Positions 16,493-22,790 of a DNA stretch of 33,305 nt are shown here, piece after piece. Position 1 is the stretch's first letter, and every line of letters starts with the position of its first letter. A model generated the notes under the pieces. That model searched no databases. It was not told the origin of the DNA and was given only the letters and a program-made list of their open reading frames with translations. Source of the stretch: UMGS172 sp045546555 (GTDB taxonomy: Bacteria > Bacillota > Clostridia > Oscillospirales > Acutalibacteraceae); NCBI GenBank assembly GCA_045546555.1, contig JAZQCY010000001.1, forward strand, positions 1-33,305, given 5' to 3'. The position numbers and the translations under genes are program-made.

Positions 16493-16987
16493 ATGAGAAG
16501 TTTTAAAAGTATTATTTGTGCGGCACTTGCGGTTTTAATGTGCCTTTCGTTTGTCGGATGTATGAAAAAAGAGGACGGCAAGGATATGATATCCAACGGC
16601 TCAGATACGGCCAACAAGCCGGTTAAGTATAAAGACGGCGAGTATGAGGCCGCCGATTCCAAATTCGATGACCAGGGCTACCGTGATAAAGTTAAGGTGG
16701 TCATTAAGGACGGCAAGCTGTACTCGGTAGATTGTGATGCCGAATCCAAGGATGGCGGCACCAAAAAGGATCACTCCGAAAGCGGCAAGTACAATATGAA
16801 GGCGGGCGGTGCACAGTACGATTGGCATGAGGAGATCGCTAAATTTGAAAACCACGTTGTCAATAAGGGAATCGAGTCTATCCAACTGAAGAACGACGGC
16901 AAAACCGACACCATCACGGGCTGTACCATTGCCGTCAAGCACTATATCGACCTTATCAAAGAGGCTATGGATAAAGCAAAAGAGTGA
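16493..16987 (+). CDS. FMN-binding-domain lipoprotein, PplA-like
   Basis: The 164-residue lipoprotein has a signal peptide with lipobox FVGC (C23), a short linker, and one FMN-binding domain (about 45-160). That domain carries YKDGEYEA, VKVVIKDGKLYSVD and the flavinylation motif DTITGCT. T145 is the expected site of covalent FMN attachment; Cys replaces the Ala of the common TGAT form, a variant I recall in clostridial members. Such lipoproteins carry electrons outside the membrane in flavin-based extracellular electron transfer or deliver them to extracellular reductases. The convergent neighbour encodes the enzyme that attaches the FMN. Its ribosome site is covered by a leader hairpin. Confidence 0.87.
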   Translation: MRSFKSIICAALAVLMCLSFVGCMKKEDGKDMISNGSDTANKPVKYKDGEYEAADSKFDDQGYRDKVKVVIKDGKLYSVDCDAESKDGGTKKDHSESGKYNMKAGGAQYDWHEEIAKFENHVVNKGIESIQLKNDGKTDTITGCTIAVKHYIDLIKEAMDKAKE

Positions 16988-17004
16988 CCGTTGGTCACTC
17001 TTTT
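16978..17004. terminator. shared bidirectional terminator containing both stop codons
   Basis: A 12-bp stem AAAAGAGTGACC (16978-16989) with GGTCACTCTTTT (16993-17004) and a GTT loop. The TGA of the FMN lipoprotein (16985-16987) and the TGA of apbE (16995-16997, minus) lie in opposite arms of the same hairpin, with T-runs on both strands. Confidence 0.88.
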
Positions 17005-17996
17005 AATTTTAGAATATTATCTTTTCCCAATTTTTCAAACACAAGTCCGTCGGTCACGGTGAGCGCTCCGTCCTTATCAACGAAGATAAGCTCAGCACCG
17101 TATTTTGAGGCCAATGCACTGCCTTTCTCAATTCCCAAAATAAGGCAGGCGGTCGAAAGTCCGTCGGCAACGGCCGAGGAATCGGTCACCACCGTAACTG
17201 CATTCAGTCCGTTGTCGGTGGGGTAGCCGGTTTTGGGGTCGATAATATGGTGATACAGCTTGCCGTTTTGTTCAAAATACCGCTGATAGGTGCCCGAGGT
17301 TACGGCGGTTTTGTTGCTCAGCATCACAGTGGCACAAAGCTCGTCCTGCTTGCCGAACGGCTTTTGCACTCCGACCGAAAAGTCCCCACCGTTCTTTTGA
17401 CCAACAAGCACGGTGTTGCCGCCAAGGTTTACAATGGCGCTTTTAATGCCGTTTTCTTTAAGATAGGCCGTCACCTTATCGGCGATAAAGCCCTTGGCAA
17501 TGCCGCCAAGGTCAAGCATGGCGCCGTTTTTGGCCGTCACAACGTTGCCGTCAAGCTGAATGTTCTGATATCCCACCAATGTCAGAGCCGTCTTGATCTC
17601 TGCAGCATCGGGTGCGGCGGTGGCGTTGTTTACGTCCCATAGCTCAACCAACGGCAGAACGGTCGGGTCAAACGCACCGTCCGACTTTTGGGCAATATCC
17701 AATGCAATTCTCAAAAGCTCAGCCGTGTCATCGGCCACGGTCACGGGTTGACCGTTTGCGTGGTTGATCTTATAAATATCACTGCCTTGGACCGTTTTAC
17801 TCAAAAGATTGTCGTATTTTTTGCAAAGCTGCATTGCACCCGTCAGCACGTCGTCGTCACCGTCGTAGATCGTGACGGTCACCACCGTGTCCATCATGAT
17901 CTGCGTTGATGAAAGAGGATACACGTTACGGTCACACGAGCAGAGCATACCTACCACCAAAACGGCAGACACTATTAAACAAATAAGTTTTTTCAT
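16995..17996 (-). CDS. apbE: FAD:protein FMN transferase (ApbE/FmnB), lipoprotein
   Basis: It cleaves FAD and transfers FMN onto a Thr/Ser of a target protein outside the cytoplasmic membrane, using Mg2+. The 333 residues start with a signal peptide and lipobox LCSC (C21), so it is surface-anchored like FmnB. Family motifs are SDGAFDPTV (105-113), DLGGIAKGF (162-170), NLGGN (190-194) and HHIIDPKTG (249-257). It ends convergently against the FMN lipoprotein, its probable substrate, and shares a terminator with it. It is divergent from the NusG-II gene, with back-to-back promoters. The identification is secure; the substrate is inferred. Confidence 0.95.
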   Translation of the reverse strand: MKKLICLIVSAVLVVGMLCSCDRNVYPLSSTQIMMDTVVTVTIYDGDDDVLTGAMQLCKKYDNLLSKTVQGSDIYKINHANGQPVTVADDTAELLRIALDIAQKSDGAFDPTVLPLVELWDVNNATAAPDAAEIKTALTLVGYQNIQLDGNVVTAKNGAMLDLGGIAKGFIADKVTAYLKENGIKSAIVNLGGNTVLVGQKNGGDFSVGVQKPFGKQDELCATVMLSNKTAVTSGTYQRYFEQNGKLYHHIIDPKTGYPTDNGLNAVTVVTDSSAVADGLSTACLILGIEKGSALASKYGAELIFVDKDGALTVTDGLVFEKLGKDNILKLKE

Positions 17997-18064
17997 AAGT
18001 ACCTCTCATAATTTGGTACATAATTGTTGCCAAAAAATTTGAATATAAAACAATTTACAAAAAT

Positions 18065-18130
18065 ATTATACACGCATTGCGTGTGTTTGCCAAGAGAAAC
18101 TTGCTAAACACTTGATATGTGTGGTATAAT
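18065..18130. promoter_or_regulatory. back-to-back promoters of apbE and the NusG-II gene, with palindrome
   Basis: Minus strand: TTGGCA (18088-18093), a 17-base spacer and TATAAT (18065-18070). Plus strand: TTGCTA (18101-18106), an 18-base spacer and TATAAT (18125-18130). The -35 boxes are seven bases apart. The perfect palindrome ACACGCA-T-TGCGTGT (18070-18084) fills most of the apbE spacer and is a candidate operator. Confidence 0.7.
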
Positions 18131-18163
18131 AAATTAAATACTGCAAAAAAGGAGTGAACTGCC

Positions 18164-18496
18164 GTGGTCAAAAAGGGTGATATATTTTTGTCGGTTGGTT
18201 GTATACTTGCAGCAGTTTTACTGCTTGTGTTTGCGTTTGTTTTCAAGGCTGACGGTAAAACGGCGGTCATCACGGTCGACGGTGAGACTTTTGGGCAGTA
18301 TAAGCTATCCGACGAGCAGGAAATCGTGATAAAGACCGAGCACGGTGAAAATTTTGCACAGATTAAGGGCGGTAAGATCACCGTCACGGCGGCCGACTGT
18401 CCCGATCACTACTGTGTTGACCACGTGGCTATCGACTCGGTGGGTGAGACCATAGTCTGTCTGCCGCACCGTATGGTCATTGAGATAAAGGAGTGA
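18164..18496 (+). CDS. NusG domain II protein, EetA-like
   Basis: The 110-residue protein has one N-terminal membrane helix (about 7-27) and an outward-facing NusG-II beta domain. The domain has the conserved cysteine pattern TAADCPDHYCVDHVAI and IVCLPHRMVIEI (C79, C84, C99). This family is not a transcription factor; it recurs next to Gx/HepS-like membrane proteins and ApbE genes, and I recall it as EetA in Gram-positive extracellular electron-transfer loci. The GTG start at 18164 follows AAGGAG. The next gene begins four bases after its stop. Confidence 0.85.
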   Translation: MVKKGDIFLSVGCILAAVLLLVFAFVFKADGKTAVITVDGETFGQYKLSDEQEIVIKTEHGENFAQIKGGKITVTAADCPDHYCVDHVAIDSVGETIVCLPHRMVIEIKE

Positions 18497-18500
18497 CGGT

Positions 18501-18986
18501 ATGGCCAAAAAAACAGCTTACTACGGTTGCCTTTTGGGACTTGCCGTCATCTGCGGATTTGTTGAGTTTCTTATCCCGTTTGACTTCGGCATCCCCGGCA
18601 TAAAATTGGGCCTTGCCAACATAGTTGCCGTTTATCTGCTTTATAAAAACGGATTTTGGCAGGCATTGGCGGTGAACACATCCCGAATACTGCTTTGCGG
18701 AATACTCTTCGGCAATGCCATGAGTATTTTCTACTCGCTTTGCGGCGGTGTGCTTGCATTGACCGTTATGCTTTTGGTGAAAAAGGCACCCGTGTTTTCG
18801 GCGGTGGGTGTCAGCGTTGCAGGTGCGGTTGCTCATAATATCGGGCAATTACTTGCGGCTACCACGGTCATCGGCTTCACGGCTTTGACCTATTATCTGC
18901 CGTTTTTGGTAATAGCGGCGGTGGTCACAGGTTTCCTTATCGGCATTGCGGCATCGTATCTTATTAAAAGAGTTAAATTAAATTAA
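18501..18986 (+). CDS. Gx transporter/heptaprenyl diphosphate synthase component I-like membrane protein, EetB-like
   Basis: The 161-residue protein is highly hydrophobic with about five membrane helices. It shows the family stretches FDFGIPGIKLGLANIVAVYLL, SRILLCGILFG and GAVAHNIGQLLAA. Databases name it either a Gx transporter or heptaprenyl diphosphate synthase component I. In electron-transfer loci it is paired with the NusG-II protein, as here, with a ribosome site (AAAGGAG) overlapping the upstream stop. It may help pass electrons from membrane quinone to flavinylated lipoproteins, but its biochemical role is not established. A strong terminator follows. Confidence 0.82.
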   Translation: MAKKTAYYGCLLGLAVICGFVEFLIPFDFGIPGIKLGLANIVAVYLLYKNGFWQALAVNTSRILLCGILFGNAMSIFYSLCGGVLALTVMLLVKKAPVFSAVGVSVAGAVAHNIGQLLAATTVIGFTALTYYLPFLVIAAVVTGFLIGIAASYLIKRVKLN

Positions 18987-18999
18987 ACAAAATTTTCGG

Positions 19000-19037
19000 A
19001 ATTCCCCTACACAAAAGCTTTGTGTAGGGGAATTTTT
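19000..19037 (+). terminator. terminator closing the electron-transfer island
   Basis: A near-perfect 16-bp stem (19000-19015 with 19019-19034) containing CCCCTACAC/GTGTAGGGG and followed by a T-run. The CCCCTAC/GTAGGGG core again recalls the local repeat family. Confidence 0.88.
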
Positions 19038-19040
19038 ATG

Positions 19041-19391
19041 CAAAAAGTGCCTTTTTATGACGTTTCATAATGCAACAAAGATTGACATAATTTTTAACAC
19101 ACATTATTTATATACGTTTAGTAATCCACTTTATTAACAGGGTTATCCCCAATCAAAATGCGAATTAAAGCCGAAAATTTAGTCGAAAACCGCCGTTTGT
19201 GTTGATATTCTTGTGGAAAAGTCTAATAACTCAAACGGTTATTTTGTTTACATAATATCGAACAGTCGGTTATTATGGAAACAAAAATACAATTTGTATT
19301 GTGTGAGACCCTTGACAAGCTGTTGCACCAACGTTGCCTATATTTTGCGCGTATGTGGGAAGCTATATCCTGCTATAAAAAGGAGTAATTT
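19041..19391 (+). other. AT-rich intergenic stretch upstream of the phage-like cassette
   Basis: No convincing gene was found. A plausible promoter is TTTACA (19247-19252), 18 bases and TATTAT (19271-19276). CGGTTATT occurs twice, 31 bases apart (19236 and 19267), with an inverted AATAAC nearby, so regulator sites are possible. Two single-mismatch DnaA-box-like words (TTATCCCCA near 19143, TGTGGAAAA near 19211) are too few to call an origin. AAAAGGAG before 19392 is the ribosome site of the first cassette gene. Confidence 0.45.
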
Positions 19392-21065
19392 ATGCGTAAT
19401 ATTTTAATTTCGATCGACCGCTTCGGCAAGGTGACGACCGACATAAAGCAGTTGGGCTACAGCGGTGAACACAATGCCGTTTCGTTGACCTTTTCGTTTG
19501 ACGATGCCGCCGCCGAGATCTATGGCGGAGCAGATTATTTCAGGGTCATAATCGACGGACACTATAGTGCCGACCTTTATCCTGATAACGGTCAGCTCAG
19601 CTACTCGGTTCCCAACGAATGCATGTGTCCTCCGAGGGTGCAATGTCAGCTTGTCGGATATATGGTTGAGAACGGTGAGCCCAAGGTTATCGTCAAAAGT
19701 CAGGTGTTCAGCTTTGACGTTGATCGCTCCGAGGTGCCGTTCAAGACTATAGACACCGACCCCAATATTTTGGAGCAGGCCTTGGAGGCCAGCCGTAGCT
19801 CGGCTGAAATCGCACAACAGTGCGCCGAAACGGCAACGTCGGCCGCCGCAACGGCTCAAACAATGGCCAACACATCCCAAATTTACAGTGTTCAATCCAA
19901 GCAGGCCGCCGAGATTGCGTTTAAAAGCGCAGAGGAGCTGTCCAAAAAGAATTTCGAGCTTGAGAATCTTGGTAATGCTCTCAAAGGCGCTGTATCGGGT
20001 GATATTGTGGCTATTAAGGATATTTCACCCTTGCCGCATACCGTTTTGGTCAAGGCATCGGGTGGCGGTGTCGGTGATGAGTTGTTAACCAAGACGGTTG
20101 AGGTGACCGAGCCCATGCAGGAGGTTTTGCTTGATACACCTGCCGAGTCGGTTCGTGTGGTGGTAAGCGGCGGTGCTTACTGTGTCGGCGGACTTGTCCC
20201 GATGGTTGACGGTGACGATCTTACCGTATCAAATATGAAAGACGAGCTTGCACTGTGGCCGACATGGTCTTACGGCGAGGCACCCGGTAATTATGACCTT
20301 GTATACACCGTTTCGGGTAACGTGCTGTCGTGGTCAGGTATAAAGTATTATGAGTTTGACGGTGTTATCGAGCAGAGTGAAGATATTTCAGGCTCCGTTG
20401 AGTTAAGCACCTCGGGACAAAGGATAATCGGTTTTTGTCAGGTGTATGAGGTTTATGAGGACAATCCCAATGCCGAGCATCCCGAGTATGACGAGCTTAA
20501 TATGACGGTTGCAATTTACGAAAGCACACCGTCGGCCGAGGTCAAGGTGTACGGTAAGAATTTGTTGCCCGATAAGAAAAAATTTTTAACGGGTGGAAAT
20601 ATCTATTTTGGCGTAACGGAATACAACACGCAAAGCGTGCCATTGAGAAAAGGCACCTACACGTTTTCCTTTGCTTCGGATATCGTTGCTACGGGAGTAT
20701 ACGTTGTCACCGGTGACGGTAAGGATAAGATAGCAGAGGATTTCACCAAGAAAAATCGCATCACCTTTACCTTGTCCGAGGATATGAGCGTGAGAATAAG
20801 AGCATATAGCGGAAGCTTTAAGTCGGCCGACGATATTATTACAGCTCAAGTCGAGCTTGGCTCATCGGTCACTGAACATGAACCTTATATCGAGCCTACC
20901 ACCCAAACCGTGATGGCTGACGGAACGGCTTTTGATTCGGTTTATCCGTCAATGACCTTTATTCCCGAAAAGGACGGTGTTGAGCTTTCGGTCGAGTATA
21001 ACCGAGATATAAACAAGGCTATTGCCGAGCTTTATGCGGCGCTTGTTTCGGTTGGAGGTAACTGA
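19392..21065 (+). CDS. phage baseplate/tail-tip-like protein (BppU-like N-terminus)
   Basis: The 557-residue protein starts with a beta-rich domain (about 1-115) resembling the N-terminal module of phage baseplate upper proteins: RNILISIDRFGKVTTDIKQLGY, VSLTFSF and adjacent strands. An Ala/Gln-rich coiled coil (about 125-200) suits a trimeric stalk. The C-terminal 350 residues are beta-rich and include VKVYGKNLLP and PLRKGTYTFSF, phrases typical of tail-associated carbohydrate-binding modules. It therefore looks like a receptor-binding or fibre protein. AAAAGGAG precedes the ATG. The stop overlaps the endolysin start (TGATG). No head, tail-tube or terminase genes are nearby. Confidence 0.72.
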   Translation: MRNILISIDRFGKVTTDIKQLGYSGEHNAVSLTFSFDDAAAEIYGGADYFRVIIDGHYSADLYPDNGQLSYSVPNECMCPPRVQCQLVGYMVENGEPKVIVKSQVFSFDVDRSEVPFKTIDTDPNILEQALEASRSSAEIAQQCAETATSAAATAQTMANTSQIYSVQSKQAAEIAFKSAEELSKKNFELENLGNALKGAVSGDIVAIKDISPLPHTVLVKASGGGVGDELLTKTVEVTEPMQEVLLDTPAESVRVVVSGGAYCVGGLVPMVDGDDLTVSNMKDELALWPTWSYGEAPGNYDLVYTVSGNVLSWSGIKYYEFDGVIEQSEDISGSVELSTSGQRIIGFCQVYEVYEDNPNAEHPEYDELNMTVAIYESTPSAEVKVYGKNLLPDKKKFLTGGNIYFGVTEYNTQSVPLRKGTYTFSFASDIVATGVYVVTGDGKDKIAEDFTKKNRITFTLSEDMSVRIRAYSGSFKSADDIITAQVELGSSVTEHEPYIEPTTQTVMADGTAFDSVYPSMTFIPEKDGVELSVEYNRDINKAIAELYAALVSVGGN

Positions 21066-21763
21066 TGGTAAAGCAATACGAAAAAGGCAAGGCGGTTAAA
21101 CTGTCGGCCAATTTTAAGTCGACCGAGTTTGACTGCAAATGCGGCCGCAAGGATTGCAAGGTGACGCTTATCGACCTTGACGGTGTGGCTTGTGCGCAGA
21201 GGGTAAGGGACTTTTTCGGTAAAGAGATAGTGCCGACATCAGGCTACCGTTGCGCCGTGCATAACAAAAACGTCGGAGGTGTTTCGTCAAGCCTGCATTT
21301 AAAGGGCTTGGCATTTGACCTGAAATGTCCCAAGGGTGTCAGCTTGAATGATTTTGCCTTTGCTTGCGAGCAGGCAGGCTTCAAGGGCGTTCTTCGCTAT
21401 GACGGCAAGGGCTTTGTGCATTGCGATATGCGTGAAAACGTTTACCGAGGCATCACCACCAACGGCGGTAAGTCTTTTACCGAGGTCGAGACCTTTAACC
21501 CAAATCCTCCGCCCAAAGAGGTCACCGTGAAGCTTCCGATCCTCAAGAACGGCAGTAAGGGCGACACGGTCAGAACAGTGCAGGTGCTGTTGAATGCCAA
21601 GGGCTTTAAGGGCAAAAACGGCAAAGCCCTCACGGTCGACGGCATCTTTGGTGCTAATTGCGATTATGCCGTAAAGGCATTGCAAAAGGCAGGTAAAATC
21701 ACGGCAGACGGCGTTGTCGGTGAGGACACCTGGAATTTGGCTTTGGGGGTGCGGAATGAGTGA
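21065..21763 (+). CDS. endolysin: M15-type peptidase with C-terminal peptidoglycan-binding domain
   Basis: The 232-residue enzyme should cut peptidoglycan stem peptides. The N-terminal zinc peptidase domain (about 15-125) has the M15A-type ligand set H78 and D85 in SSSLHLKGLAFDLKC and H119 in GFVHCDMR, plus the PTSGYR stretch. A PG_binding_1 domain (about 152-230) shows GSKGDTVRTVQVLLNAKGF and VDGIFGANCDYAVKALQ. There is no signal peptide, so release would need the holin encoded downstream. It overlaps the preceding gene at TGATG and the following gene by eight bases, forming one tight transcription unit. Confidence 0.92.
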   Translation: MVKQYEKGKAVKLSANFKSTEFDCKCGRKDCKVTLIDLDGVACAQRVRDFFGKEIVPTSGYRCAVHNKNVGGVSSSLHLKGLAFDLKCPKGVSLNDFAFACEQAGFKGVLRYDGKGFVHCDMRENVYRGITTNGGKSFTEVETFNPNPPPKEVTVKLPILKNGSKGDTVRTVQVLLNAKGFKGKNGKALTVDGIFGANCDYAVKALQKAGKITADGVVGEDTWNLALGVRNE

Positions 21764-21998
21764 AACGGTATTGGTGGCGATTCTGTCCTTGGCAGGAACG
21801 CTCATAGGCTCATTGTTCGGCATTCTTGCGGCTAACCGACTTTCAAACTACCGCATAGAGCAGTTGGAAAAGAAGGTCGAAAAGCACAACTCGGTTATTG
21901 AGCGTGTTTACAAGCTCGAAAAGCACGAAGCCGTTGTGGATGAGGAGATCAAGGTCGCCAACCACCGTATCGACGACCTTGAGGAATATCACAAATAA
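21756..21998 (+). CDS. phage lysis-associated membrane protein, XhlA-like
   Basis: The 80-residue protein has one N-terminal membrane helix (about 4-25, GTLIGSLFGILAA) followed by a continuous charged coiled coil (KKVEKHNSVIERVYKLEKHE and onward). This topology and its place between endolysin and holin match XhlA-type and related small proteins that assist holin function. The ATG at 21756 has a GGGGGTGCGG ribosome site inside the endolysin gene and is preferred over an in-frame GTG/ATG upstream, whose extension would lie wholly within the endolysin. The exact family is not certain. Confidence 0.75.
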   Translation: MSETVLVAILSLAGTLIGSLFGILAANRLSNYRIEQLEKKVEKHNSVIERVYKLEKHEAVVDEEIKVANHRIDDLEEYHK

Positions 21999-22018
21999 AA
22001 AATGAAGGATGTGAAAGC

Positions 22019-22228
22019 ATGAAAAATTGGTTTAAAAAGCACTCAAAGTGGTTCAAGGCGGCAGGCATCCGTGCCGCCAAAACGGTCGCACAGACCGCCG
22101 TTGCCATGATACCCGTGGGTGTCGGCATAGACGAGGTCGGTTGGCTGACCGTTCTCGGCACATCGGCGCTTTCAGGTGTCGTGTCCTTGCTGACATCCGT
22201 CGCAGGCCTGCCCGAGGTCAAATATTAA
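22019..22228 (+). CDS. small holin, r1t-like
   Basis: The 69-residue protein has a basic amphipathic N-terminus (MKNWFKKHSKWFKAAGIRAAK) and two hydrophobic stretches (about 22-38 and 43-62), ending in the characteristic LSGVVSLLTSVAGLPEV of r1t-family phage holins. It would form the membrane lesion that lets the endolysin reach the wall. It closes the four-gene cassette with a 20-base gap, an AAGGA ribosome site and a downstream terminator. Confidence 0.86.
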   Translation: MKNWFKKHSKWFKAAGIRAAKTVAQTAVAMIPVGVGIDEVGWLTVLGTSALSGVVSLLTSVAGLPEVKY

Positions 22229-22235
22229 CAAAAAG

Positions 22236-22275
22236 CCGCCTTGGTTGGCGTGGGTGCCAACCAAGGCGGTGTTTT
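22236..22275. terminator. terminator between the holin and the convergent small gene
   Basis: A perfect 14-bp stem (22236-22249 with 22256-22269), a 6-base loop and a T-run on the plus strand. The A-run before the stem gives a T-run on the minus strand, so it can act both ways. Confidence 0.9.
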
Positions 22276-22574
22276 TAGTCTCTAAGCTTTGGCACGATAC
22301 CCTCGTGGAAATGCTTTGGTATCTCGGCAATATCCTCCGACGGCAGACCTTGCGAAATAGCAGGGAACATATATTGATTGTCGGCGGTCGGCTGAATCTC
22401 ATAGGTCCCGTAGGTGTTTATCATTTCGGCGGCGGTGTCGGGTGTGGAATCCCAAGGTACAGCGCTTGGGTTCGAGGGAATATTAAGCCCTTCATCCTTT
22501 TTGGCTGATTTTTTACTGTTTAAACGGCTGTTATCGGCATTGTTGTTTGCGTTGCAGTTGTCAAGTTTTTTCAT
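22275..22574 (-). CDS. uncharacterised small hydrophilic protein
   Basis: I do not recognise the family. The 99-residue protein has no signal peptide or membrane helix. Its N-terminal 35 residues are rich in Asn, Lys and Ser. The rest is Pro-rich with conserved-looking stretches VPWDSTPDTAAEMINTYGTY and MFPAISQGLP. It is likely real: GGGAGG lies 7 bases before the ATG at 22574, it has a shared terminator, and it fills the gap convergent to the holin. It contains one Cys. A structural or spore-associated role is possible, but nothing shows it. Confidence 0.7.
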   Translation of the reverse strand: MKKLDNCNANNNADNSRLNSKKSAKKDEGLNIPSNPSAVPWDSTPDTAAEMINTYGTYEIQPTADNQYMFPAISQGLPSEDIAEIPKHFHEGIVPKLRD

Positions 22575-22620
22575 CAAAAATTCCTCCCAAGAACAGTTTT
22601 CCCTGACTTCGGCTCAATAT

Positions 22621-22684
22621 TTACGAAAATTTTGCGAAACATTTTCGTAAAATTATTGCAAACAAACTTTTGGTGTGGTAAAAT
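22621..22684 (+). promoter_or_regulatory. palindrome and promoter of the LacI-type gene
   Basis: A perfect inverted repeat TTACGAAAAT-N10-ATTTTCGTAA (22621-22650) lies six bases upstream of TTGCAA (22656-22661), which is followed by a 17-base spacer and TAAAAT (22679-22684). The CGAAAA/TTTTCG arms suit a LacI-family operator, so autoregulation is plausible. Confidence 0.6.
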
Positions 22685-22720
22685 TTCAAAAACACCCTTT
22701 GCGTCACTGCCGACGGGGAG

Positions 22721-22771
22721 GAAAGCCTCTCACTTTGGGAGAGGTGGCACACGAAGTGTGACGGAGAGGGT
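22721..22771 (+). repeat. dispersed palindromic repeat, copy A
   Basis: It begins GAAAGCCTC and ends GACGGAGAGGGT. It has two stem-loops: CCTCTC (22726-22731) with GAGAGG (22739-22744), and CACAC-GAA-GTGTG (22748-22760). It matches copy B at 33002-33052 in the same orientation and lies in the leader of the LacI-type gene, between its promoter and start codon. Confidence 0.85.
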
Positions 22772-22790
22772 TTAGAACGGAGTGATAACC

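Noticed and set aside
19141..19215. Possible replication origin from DnaA-box-like words
   Set aside because: There are only two near-matches (TTATCCCCA, TGTGGAAAA) and no dnaA/dnaN or box cluster.
19392..22228. Complete prophage or tailocin
   Set aside because: No head, tail tube, sheath, tape measure, portal, terminase or integrase genes are visible; only fibre and lysis functions are present.
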